DNA of 64,000 nucleotides from Alteromonas sp. C1M14. Its GTDB lineage: Bacteria > Pseudomonadota > Gammaproteobacteria > Enterobacterales > Alteromonadaceae. A program made the position numbers and the translations under genes. Below are positions 52,931 through 61,363 of this stretch, one piece after another. The DNA lies in the NCBI RefSeq assembly GCF_018860965.1, contig NZ_JAHKQF010000009.1, forward strand, positions 124,001-188,000, written 5' to 3'. The stretch's first letter is position 1. Every line of letters begins with the position of its first letter. The notes beneath the pieces are model-generated. The model saw only the letters and a program-made list of their open reading frames with translations, had not been told where the DNA came from and ran no database searches.

Positions 52931-55039
52931 TTAGAATCGGAATATGCTGCTAAGTCCTATCGTTCTAGGTTTTGAACGATTGGCATTATTCCATCCATGG
53001 TAGGGGTCGATATATTTATTCTCGTTAGTAATATTCGTCACAAAAAATTCAACATCAATATTTTCATGAGACCAGCCCAACCGAGCATCAACCAATCCAA
53101 TACTATTGGAGAATTGGGGTAAATTATCATCAGGAAAAGACGACCGATCTACATATGATAGTTGGTCACGATAGCTGTAATTCACACGGATAAAGCCAGG
53201 CATGTCTTGCGCCCAATCAAACTGATAATATGCTCCTAAAGTAAAACTTGAATCGGGTACATAATCGACTGGATCGCCGGCTAAATTAGTGGCATCTGCC
53301 GAGTCAACAGAAACAACTTCACTGTCAATAAAACTGGCAGATACATCAAAAGTGAGCGAACTCGTTGCTCGCCAACTTAAACTCCCCTCTAGGCCCTTTA
53401 CTTCTACTTCACCTATATTACTTACCAACGATTGCAAACCTACATCAGCGCTTACAAATATAAGTCCTCGCCTCAACATGTCGTCGTATGACGTGTAATA
53501 TGCGGCTACATCATAAGTCAACGAATTATCTATTTTGCCTTTTAGACCAATCTCGTAGCTCCATAAGGATTCGGGCCCATAATTGGGTAACTCCTCTCCT
53601 GTAATTAGGTCAAAACCATTAAAGCCGCCACTTCTAAAGCCTTTTGCTACGTTTGCATATAAGTTCGCACTTTCCGTGAGTTCATAATGCAAGTAAAAAC
53701 GAGGATCTAGAGAATCAAAAGTCCCCGTTTGTTTTGTGTAATCATCATACTCAGTTTGTTTCTCATCAAAATAACGCAATCCAACACCTAGTCTCAGTTT
53801 GTCAGTTACTAGATAAGATACATCACCGAACAATGACCACGACTCTGCTGTATTTGCCAAATAGGAATATAAGTCAGAATAGACGGTACCGTAGTATTCG
53901 GTTTCGTAAAAAGCTTCGAGATCTCTTTCTATATCTCGGTAGAAAATACCAATTGTCCAATCGATGTTTCCGCTACCGTTTGAGTTCAAGCGTAGCTCTT
54001 GGGTAAATTGATCCCCTGTGTTGTATCGTGCATCATTGCCTGATAAATAACCCTCATAAAACGTATCCTCACCACCGAAGTAGTTAAATGGATACTGGTG
54101 ATCCATATCTGAATAACTTGAGGCGCTTGTGAGAGTCATATCGCCAAAGTCGTAATCGAATGACAGGTTAAATAATTTGTAATCCCAAATTTTAGGTATT
54201 AACTCTTGGGCTGGGTCGATGGCTACCCATACTGTTCTATCAGGTTGTTCATAGCCTAACCCCAATTGATACTCAGCTTTATACGAAATACCGGTGGCCA
54301 TTATGTTCAAATTCTCGGTAGGAGACCAAAGTGCTTTAACTCTCAAGTAATTGAGTTCTTCGTCATTTCCATCTTCGATATTTGCCTCAGGTTGGTCCTG
54401 CCAGCCGCCACCGTTTGTGGTTGCTGCGACCACACGTATGGCCGCGGTGTCTGATACAGGAATATTTAGCATCATATTAATGTCTGTGCCTATATCTCCA
54501 TCACTCACAGACGTGAGTTCGGCTCCTACCCGCCCTTCAAACTCATTGAGAATAGGATCATTGGTAATGTAGCGGACTGTTCCGGTAACTGAGCCTTGTC
54601 CGTATAAAGTTCCCTGCGGGCCTTTTAGCACTTCCACTCGGTTTAGGTCATAATTTTTCGTTGGTAATACGTCATAGCCAGAAAGGGTTAGGGGAGCTTC
54701 ATCTTGATAAATACTGACCAACGCTCCTCCCCCATCGGTATTCGCTACCCCTCGCATAAATATTTGATAACTGCCTGGCCCATCTTCCCGAGTTGTCAGA
54801 CCTGGGATTGCAAAAGATAAATCTTGAATGCTGTCGATGCCTCTTTGCGCTAACTCAACACCGTTTATCGCTTCGATTGCCATCGGTACTTCTTGTAGCG
54901 TTTGCGTTCGCTTTTGAGCGGTAACCTTAATTACCTCGTATCCGTCGTCTGGCAACGCCTCTTGAGCTGATAGCGCAAATGCGATCGGACTGAGTGAAAA
55001 AATAGTTAGCAATGCATAAGGTTGCATTAGTTTGTTCAT
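52931..55039 (-). CDS. TonB-dependent outer-membrane receptor of the catabolic island
   Basis: A 702-residue receptor with a signal peptide (cut near ALS-AQE), a TonB-box-like EVIKVTAQKR, a plug domain (LQEVPMAIEAINGVELAQRG, VEVLKGPQGTLYGQGSVTGTVRY) and a barrel ending in IFRF. It resembles the Sphingomonas/Alteromonas-type receptors with the short TVRYITNDP turn. Its position between the aldehyde dehydrogenase and the P1 hydrolase suggests it brings the amide oligomer across the outer membrane. The ligand is not testable from sequence. Confidence 0.93.
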   Translation of the reverse strand: MNKLMQPYALLTIFSLSPIAFALSAQEALPDDGYEVIKVTAQKRTQTLQEVPMAIEAINGVELAQRGIDSIQDLSFAIPGLTTREDGPGSYQIFMRGVANTDGGGALVSIYQDEAPLTLSGYDVLPTKNYDLNRVEVLKGPQGTLYGQGSVTGTVRYITNDPILNEFEGRVGAELTSVSDGDIGTDINMMLNIPVSDTAAIRVVAATTNGGGWQDQPEANIEDGNDEELNYLRVKALWSPTENLNIMATGISYKAEYQLGLGYEQPDRTVWVAIDPAQELIPKIWDYKLFNLSFDYDFGDMTLTSASSYSDMDHQYPFNYFGGEDTFYEGYLSGNDARYNTGDQFTQELRLNSNGSGNIDWTIGIFYRDIERDLEAFYETEYYGTVYSDLYSYLANTAESWSLFGDVSYLVTDKLRLGVGLRYFDEKQTEYDDYTKQTGTFDSLDPRFYLHYELTESANLYANVAKGFRSGGFNGFDLITGEELPNYGPESLWSYEIGLKGKIDNSLTYDVAAYYTSYDDMLRRGLIFVSADVGLQSLVSNIGEVEVKGLEGSLSWRATSSLTFDVSASFIDSEVVSVDSADATNLAGDPVDYVPDSSFTLGAYYQFDWAQDMPGFIRVNYSYRDQLSYVDRSSFPDDNLPQFSNSIGLVDARLGWSHENIDVEFFVTNITNENKYIDPYHGWNNANRSKPRTIGLSSIFRF

Positions 55040-55424
55040 GTGAGGTTCCCGTTAGTATTCGTTACTCTTGTTGTAATTGGACCCTTTCCCGTTCCGCCAT
55101 GACATCAAATTTAGTTGTAGGATTATTGATGTCTTGGATAAAAGAAAAGCTCAAATTTAGCTTACACTGCTCAATAAAACTGCAAAGGTGCGTTAACAGG
55201 AACTTGTGTTGCCCTCTTAACACCGGCATAAATTACGCAATTATTTTTATATTCAAAAAAGTTGGAGTTTGAAAAATACCGATAATAAACAATGCTTTAC
55301 CAAGGTGGCGGAATTCAAAAAGGGCATATTAAGATAGGTTGAGGAATGAATATTATGGTGAGGGAAGCCGCTTCTGTAGCGACTTCGTTTTGCAAAGAAC
55401 TCAGATGGTTGGTGGCATTTACAA
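55040..55424. other. 385-base intergenic region
   Basis: Upstream of the TonB receptor and downstream of the P1 hydrolase gene. A/T-rich, presumably with the receptor promoter. No ORF, terminator or clear operator seen. Confidence 0.4.
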
Positions 55425-56813
55425 TCAGTTTATTTTATAGCCTGTTTGTTGCCAATGACCGGGATTTAACTTGATCACATTTTTAGTTGAAAAATCAAAT
55501 AACGCAGGGTATCTAGATGGAAAACTGAAGCCACCATTGGAGGTTGGTTTAAGCTCAACCCAGTTTTCAGTTCCAATTCCATACACTGACCGCTCCCCCG
55601 ATGCTCTGGCAAAAACTTTTTGTTTATCGGTTTTAATATCCAGTAAAGCTAATCGGCTAAATTTGTAAGTACCGGAAATTGCAGATACATCAACCTCGTT
55701 AACCTCAGTAGTAATTGGTAACGTTGGCTGAATAGGTTGGGAATTTAGTACCGCATCCCACGCAACTTCACCAGCTAGTACACCAAGATCATGGGGTAAC
55801 ATGATTTGTTCTTCAATTTCGTTTGTGGAGACCGCATAAAGCACGTCACCATCAAAGATAGTGGCGAAAGGCTGTATAGCCCTAGCCATTGATGTATGTA
55901 CCTGAACGGCTAAACGCTGCAGTAAGGCAGGCTCTAGCTTTTGGTTTACAACGACTAAAGTAATGGTAGTGTTTTTGCTACTTTGCTCATTCTCTTTGGA
56001 AGAAATTACAGGTTTCTTACTGTTTGCAAATGCACTGATTAATTCTTTTGCAGTAAGCTCATCTGACATTCCTGCTTTTTTAAAGCAAGACTGGATAACA
56101 CCGTCTCTGTTAACAATGACGCCTAAAGAATTGACCACAGTGAAAACTGCAATTTTTATATCTCCTATCTGTCGAAAGGCCCCACCTTGACCAGAAAAAG
56201 CATTGCAGCCAAAGTAAGCTCCGGACTTAGCAAAGCGGCCCGCACCAGTCGCCCCCATAGGAAATGTGCCACTTGAAGTATGTCGAAACGTAGCTTGAGC
56301 TAAGCGTTTATCGGGATATATTTCATTTAAACGCCTTGAACCAAAATCGAAAATAATTGCACCCGCCGACAGCGCAATAGAAGGCTCTATTGCAAAGGCA
56401 TTCCCATCTCTAAGTCCATCGTCTTTCAGTGCCGAAGATACCGCCGTGACGGCTTCGAGGCCGTACCAAGACCCCCCCGCAAATACGATAGCGTCTAATT
56501 CGGGAATGTCATATCCAAGCTTTATATACTCAGCATTCACTCCACTTGGCCCGCCGCCCCTAGCATCGATCGCGACACTTACTTTTTCTTTAAAATGGAA
56601 AACGGTTAAACCGGTAGGGCCATCGGGGTATTCTCCAGTGCCTACACTCAGAATTGGCCAATCATACTCTAACGTTCTATCGGTTTTTTCGTTTAACTTT
56701 ATCGGTAGTGAAGACTGATCATCAGACGCGAAAACCGTATTGGATATACCAGCTAGCAATGTGATTACTGCCGCTATTCTTACTTGAAAAATTACTTTGC
56801 TGAGTAATTTCAT
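55425..56813 (-). CDS. Secreted P1-family hydrolase (NylC/DmpA type)
   Basis: A 462-residue protein from ATG 56813 (AAGGTGAT ribosome site). Signal peptide to about residue 29. The P1 (N-terminal nucleophile) fold is shown by VSVAIDARGGGPSG, FAGGSWYGLEAV, PMGATGAGRFAKSG and DIKIAVFTVVNSLG. The autocleavage site is KNTTITLVVVN, with Thr282 as predicted nucleophile after Asn281, as in NylC (Asn266/Thr267); DmpA uses Ser. These enzymes cut beta-peptides or nylon oligomers. The last 90 residues extend past the family fold as a beta-rich domain. It should work in the periplasm. Confidence 0.85.
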   Translation of the reverse strand: MKLLSKVIFQVRIAAVITLLAGISNTVFASDDQSSLPIKLNEKTDRTLEYDWPILSVGTGEYPDGPTGLTVFHFKEKVSVAIDARGGGPSGVNAEYIKLGYDIPELDAIVFAGGSWYGLEAVTAVSSALKDDGLRDGNAFAIEPSIALSAGAIIFDFGSRRLNEIYPDKRLAQATFRHTSSGTFPMGATGAGRFAKSGAYFGCNAFSGQGGAFRQIGDIKIAVFTVVNSLGVIVNRDGVIQSCFKKAGMSDELTAKELISAFANSKKPVISSKENEQSSKNTTITLVVVNQKLEPALLQRLAVQVHTSMARAIQPFATIFDGDVLYAVSTNEIEEQIMLPHDLGVLAGEVAWDAVLNSQPIQPTLPITTEVNEVDVSAISGTYKFSRLALLDIKTDKQKVFARASGERSVYGIGTENWVELKPTSNGGFSFPSRYPALFDFSTKNVIKLNPGHWQQTGYKIN

Positions 56814-56923
56814 ATCACCTTCCCTCATGCTTTTCCACAATACTAACTTTCAATATGGCAGATAAGAAGATGTGTAATTGTGCTCTCGCGTTGCGCCTTA
56901 AGCACCAGTGTTTAGATAGCTCA

Positions 56924-57898
56924 TTAACAGGCCAGTTCAGACGCTACACGTTTAAGCAGCCACTCTCTAAAGCGCGCCACTGGAGGGGAATGCCAGCGAT
57001 CACAACGTGCAATAAAACAATATGACCACAATTTAGTAAACGCAAAACTTTCACTATGCTCGCCAATATAAACAAGCTTTCCCTGTGCCAAATCATCGGC
57101 AGCAACCAATGTGTTAGTTAATGCTATTCCCCTATCACGCCGGGCGGCGGCCAATGTCATATGTCCATCCCACAAACGAGGTCCTGAAAACTCACGTCCA
57201 TCGATAATTCCATTTTCTCGGAACCAAATACGCCAGTTGTCATCGTTTTCTTCATTCAATAACTGATGATTCAATAAATCTCTAGGGTGAGCGATTTCAG
57301 GATATTTTGATAAATACTCAGGACTTGCAACCGGAATTATTGGAGGGCTAATTATCTCGATACTACGGGCATTTGCAGGAAGCTTTTTTTCAGGACCAAA
57401 TAGCGGAATGTGTCGAATATCTACGTCGGCTTCTTGACGACTGAAATCGGGCTCTTCGTGTGTAGACCTTAATTCTATTTCTATACTAGGGTGAAGACTT
57501 TCGAATGATGAAAGATGATTAACCAGCCAGTGCAGAGCAAAGCCAGGCATGCACCATGCATTGATTGAATTCTGCTGATTTCGTTTAATAAGATCAATTG
57601 TTGCCTCTGCAATATTATCAATAGCGACAGCAATACGATTATGATAATCAGCCCCTTCTTCTGTCACCATTGCTCCTGCTGGTGTTCTTTCGATGAGTTT
57701 AGTTCCTGTCCACTCTTCTAATGTTCGTAAATGTCGACTCACCACAGCGTGATCTCTATGAAGCTCTTGCGCTGCTTTTCGGATCCCTCCTAATCTTGCT
57801 ACTGCGTCGAAAGCCCTCAATGCTTCGAACGGCGGTATTGATTTTCTAGCGGGTATTTTTAAGTTTGTTGTTACTAAACTTTGTTCAGATTCAGCCAA
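56924..57898 (-). CDS. LysR-family regulator, GcvA-like
   Basis: A 324-residue regulator. N-terminal helix-turn-helix (PPFEALRAFDAVARLGGI, AQELHRDHAVVSRHLRTLEEW) and the substrate-binding half with VDIRHIPLFG and GIALTNTLVAADDLAQG, as in GcvA-type proteins. It lies 110 bases upstream of the P1 hydrolase gene and in the same direction, so it may control the island. Its target site would be expected ahead of the hydrolase, receptor or aminotransferase genes; I could not identify one with confidence. Confidence 0.9.
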   Translation of the reverse strand: MAESEQSLVTTNLKIPARKSIPPFEALRAFDAVARLGGIRKAAQELHRDHAVVSRHLRTLEEWTGTKLIERTPAGAMVTEEGADYHNRIAVAIDNIAEATIDLIKRNQQNSINAWCMPGFALHWLVNHLSSFESLHPSIEIELRSTHEEPDFSRQEADVDIRHIPLFGPEKKLPANARSIEIISPPIIPVASPEYLSKYPEIAHPRDLLNHQLLNEENDDNWRIWFRENGIIDGREFSGPRLWDGHMTLAAARRDRGIALTNTLVAADDLAQGKLVYIGEHSESFAFTKLWSYCFIARCDRWHSPPVARFREWLLKRVASELAC

Positions 57899-57940
57899 TT
57901 GATTATCACCCTACATTTTTAAAATCGTTAAGCTTTACTG

Positions 57941-58675
57941 CTAACCAGTTGCTTGCTTTAGTATTTCCTTTATTTTTAATCCCACCCTCCGAGCCTGCCA
58001 ATTCAAAGATGAGCACAGGCCATCAGCAATACTCTCACGATCAATATCCGACTTTTCTTGAACAGTCCTAGCAATGCCTTCCATCGAATTTATATTTATT
58101 TTTAGTCCGACGATTCCAGTTAATAAGCGATTAACCAGTTCATTATCAGCATCCTTCAGGCTCCAGTGGGCTGAACTATCGTCTTGCTGCCCATCCACAG
58201 TAAACTCTAACTGCTCAATAGTGCTTTCTAATATTGTTCGAATTTGGCTTGGTTCATTTACGATTTCCAACGTTCCATGAACATGCACCGACGAAAAACT
58301 CCATGTTGGAACTGTTAAACGCTCTTTAAACCAGCGAGGGGATATATAGCTATTTGGCCCTGAGAAAACGCCTAATACAGGCATTCCATTTTTCAAATCA
58401 GCGGTATGAGGATTACGTTTAGCAATATGCCCTAGCAGCATTAAACTTTCACCTGGCTTCTCATGCTCATCCAAGACTAGTGGTATTGAGGTAGCACTTA
58501 AGCCACCGTTTGAATTTAACGATGTTAAATGGCAAAGAGGGGCTTCTTTTATTAGTGCTGCGCATGCCATTTCATGCATATTGTAAAGACTAGGAATAAA
58601 TAGTTTATCACTGCAATTTTTCATGCCTGAGGATATTGGGTATGCTAAGTGCTCATTACTCGGCTGCTCTTTCAT
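57941..58675 (-). CDS. PaiB-like FMN-binding protein
   Basis: A 244-residue protein of the PaiB (FMN-binding negative regulator) family: LFIPSLYNM at the start of the domain, LLGHIAKRNPH, FSGPNSYISPRWF, VPTWSFSSVHVHG and the C-terminal GIVGLKININSMEG. The first 17 residues may be an extension, with a second ATG at 58624. PaiB proteins are split-barrel flavin binders linked to stress or amine metabolism. It lies next to the LysR gene and probably belongs to the same unit. Confidence 0.87.
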   Translation of the reverse strand: MKEQPSNEHLAYPISSGMKNCSDKLFIPSLYNMHEMACAALIKEAPLCHLTSLNSNGGLSATSIPLVLDEHEKPGESLMLLGHIAKRNPHTADLKNGMPVLGVFSGPNSYISPRWFKERLTVPTWSFSSVHVHGTLEIVNEPSQIRTILESTIEQLEFTVDGQQDDSSAHWSLKDADNELVNRLLTGIVGLKININSMEGIARTVQEKSDIDRESIADGLCSSLNWQARRVGLKIKEILKQATG

Positions 58676-59408
58676 GCTATACCATGGTTTGTGGTTATAA
58701 TTACACCTACACTACTCATAATTCGTTTAAACCAATAGATGCTAAATACAGCATTTGCGGTGTTTTTAGCACACCAACGTTTCTTAATAGGTGTGAACCT
58801 ACCCCGTAAAGCACAATTCACGCCAAACCACCTCTCCTTTTCGATTACGAATAAAGATGAAGAAGGTCTCAGTTTTCTCACGAATGCTCATTGCTTTTTT
58901 TCTCAACAAAAAGTGAGAGATGAACACCTTCATAGCTCAACAATGCTACAAATAGAAAATAGAAAAATTACACAAATTTCTTTGATTCAACCTAAAAGTT
59001 CTAATGAATTGCAGGTGCGATGATGAGTATTCTGGTGGGATGATCTATTTTGGTGCTCTTACCAAATGCACTTTGGTGCATTTGAGGCATATTTTTGCGC
59101 TTCGGCTTAGGTATCGAGTAACACTATCAGTTTTTTTACCGACAATACCAAAACTTCAAAAATACATTGGAAATCAACTTAGGATACGCCAGAAGCCAAG
59201 CAAGTAGTTGATAAAATATACAATATCAAAAGCAACCAATGTACTTCCCCGTCAAATCATCCGTATTTACTCATTTAATACCATCTTGACGAATGATTTT
59301 CTTAAATTAAAAGGTCTATTTATTTTACCTTACATATAATTGACTAGGCAGACACTAATCGAGATTAGTCTGCCCACTCACTTTTGCCCATCATTTAAAA
59401 GGCCTAAT
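58676..59408. other. 730-base intergenic region
   Basis: Between the PaiB-like gene and the chemoreceptor. Two overlapping short frames on opposite strands (about 70 and 95 codons) have no ribosome sites or recognisable content. It includes the inverted repeat at 59063-59084. It may be eroded DNA at the edge of the catabolic island. Confidence 0.4.
59063..59084. repeat. Perfect 9-bp inverted repeat
   Basis: CAAATGCAC-TTTG-GTGCATTTG. It could be an operator or a hairpin. There is no T-run, so it is not a standard terminator. It is 325 bases ahead of the chemoreceptor start. Confidence 0.6.
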
Positions 59409-61049
59409 ATGCAAAACCTAACCATTCGACATAAGTTATTTACCGGCTTTGGTTTAGTGCTATTAATGATGGTGTCGCTAGTGGTTATCGGTATTCAAAA
59501 TGTGAACTACATTGATGAAACCTTAACCGAAATCTCTGATATTAATTCTGTGAAGCAACGCTATGCCATTAACTATCGTGGCAGTGTGCACGATAGAGCC
59601 ATTGATATTCGAGACGTTGTGTTAGCCACTAACACGACTGAAATAATGGATCTACAACGTAACATTGATACGCTGGAAGGCTTTTATCACGAGTCTGAGC
59701 TGGCTATGAAACGCATGGTCAACTCTGGCGTGTTGTTTACTACCGATGAGATGAACATCCTATCTAGCATTGCTGCAATTCAGTCAACAACCACACCGCA
59801 AATCGAGCAAATTATTACCCTAAAGCTGCAAGGCAACGACGCACAGGCTAGATCGCTACTGGCCACCGAGGTAGGGGACAATTTTAAGCAGTGGTTAGAA
59901 GTGATAAATAAATTTATTGATTACCAAGAAGATGTAAATAAAATCGCCACCCCCAAGGCCCGAGAAGCCGCGGGCAACTTTCAATTTCTGATGCTTATCA
60001 TCACCAGCATCGCCATTGCTATTGGCATTAGCGTAACGCTGTTTATTAGCCGAAATTTAACCAACCAGCTAGGCGCGGAGCCTATTGATGCCGCCAGTGC
60101 ATTAGCAAATATGACCGCAGGCGACTTAAATACCCCCATTGATAACTGCTGCCCTGATAGCTTAATGGGGTCTGTGGTTACTATGCGTCAAAAGCTGAGG
60201 GCGATCGTAGCCAATATTCTTAAGGGCGCAACAGACCTTGCCGACCAAGCTCAACAAGTGTCTGTTGGGTCTGGGCAGGTGTACAGTTCGGCGCAAATAC
60301 AGGCAGACCTCACCAGCGAAACCACCGAAAACCTTAATACTATGCGTCAGGGACTGGCGTCTGTATCGGAATCTATGTCTCAGTCAAAAGACAATTCTGC
60401 TACCACCTCTAAATTTGCCAAAGTGGGCAAAGAAAAAATTGAAGAAAGTGCCCGAGAGATGGATTTAATTTCAGCTACCGTGGGCAAAACTGTAACTCAG
60501 ATAAAGCAGTTGGAAGACAGAACTAAAGAGATTGGCAGTATAGTGAGTGTGATTGGCAGCATTTCTGATCAAACCAACTTGCTTGCACTTAATGCTGCCA
60601 TAGAAGCAGCTAGAGCCGGAGAAAGCGGGCGCGGTTTTGCCGTTGTGGCTGATGAAGTCAGAAATCTGTCTTTGCGCACCGGAGAAGCCACCCAGCAAAT
60701 AGAAAAAATGATAAACGAAGTGCAAAAGGAAACCGCCGCATCCGTATTGGCCATGGAAGAAACCCAGCCTTTGGTGGAAAACGGCCGCACCTTAACTATT
60801 GAAACCATCGACTTACTTCAAAATATCGAACAGCAAGCAGCCGGCACATTACACAACGTTCAAGAGGTGGCCAGCGCTACCCTTCAGCAAGTGGAATTTA
60901 TTGAGAAAATATCAAGCTCTATGACACAAATTAACACTATGTCGACAGAGTCTATCGCCGCCTTACAACTAAATAATGAAGTAACCCAATCGCTTAATGC
61001 CTTGTCTCAGGAATTAAAAGCAACGGTGAATTACTTCAAAATTAAGTAA
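59409..61049 (+). CDS. Transmembrane methyl-accepting chemotaxis protein
   Basis: A 546-residue receptor from ATG 59409 (AAAAGG upstream; a TTG at 59340 is unlikely). Helices at about 10-31 and 193-215 flank a four-helix-bundle sensor (4HB_MCP type). A HAMP domain and a signalling domain follow, with tip [20 protein letters not shown] and [12 protein letters not shown]. It senses a ligand in the periplasm and signals to CheA. No CheR-binding pentapeptide is seen at the end. It is next to the amide catabolic island and a TonB receptor, so a nutrient ligand is possible. Confidence 0.93.
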   Translation: MQNLTIRHKLFTGFGLVLLMMVSLVVIGIQNVNYIDETLTEISDINSVKQRYAINYRGSVHDRAIDIRDVVLATNTTEIMDLQRNIDTLEGFYHESELAMKRMVNSGVLFTTDEMNILSSIAAIQSTTTPQIEQIITLKLQGNDAQARSLLATEVGDNFKQWLEVINKFIDYQEDVNKIATPKAREAAGNFQFLMLIITSIAIAIGISVTLFISRNLTNQLGAEPIDAASALANMTAGDLNTPIDNCCPDSLMGSVVTMRQKLRAIVANILKGATDLADQAQQVSVGSGQVYSSAQIQADLTSETTENLNTMRQGLASVSESMSQSKDNSATTSKFAKVGKEKIEESAREMDLISATVGKTVTQIKQLEDRTKEIGSIVSVIGSISDQTNLLALNAAIEAARAGESGRGFAVVADEVRNLSLRTGEATQQIEKMINEVQKETAASVLAMEETQPLVENGRTLTIETIDLLQNIEQQAAGTLHNVQEVASATLQQVEFIEKISSSMTQINTMSTESIAALQLNNEVTQSLNALSQELKATVNYFKIK

Positions 61050-61360
61050 GCCAAAATAGCTGACGTAGTAAATTTGGATGAAGTTTTAGCCATAGCAGAA
61101 AAGTTACCACCTGCAAAAAAGGCACTGTAGAAGTGAGGCCTATTCTACAGTTAGATGAATTCGGCGTAAGCATATAAAGCTAAACCTGAATTAACACTGT
61201 TGGGCAGTATGAGGTTTCAAATCATTCTAAGGATTGGCAACAGTGCGGTTTATCCAAATAAAAACGCACCATCGCTGCGACACTTTGTCACATTGTTCTT
61301 TTTGGATTTCGCACTAAACTGTCCAAGTTTGGGCTTATTCAAGCCTTCTAATCCAAGGAA
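61050..61360. other. 310-base intergenic region
   Basis: Between the chemoreceptor and a TonB receptor. It holds a hairpin with arms CTGTAGAA/TTCTACAG at 61125-61150 without a T-run. No gene seen. Confidence 0.4.
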
Positions 61361-61363
61361 TTG

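Noticed and set aside
58672-59023. Overlapping short frames on both strands next to the PaiB-like gene
   Set aside because: No ribosome sites and no recognisable family; treated as non-coding.
61125-61150. CTGTAGAA/TTCTACAG hairpin after the chemoreceptor gene as terminator
   Set aside because: Loop of ten bases and no T-run; noted only as a hairpin in the intergenic entry.
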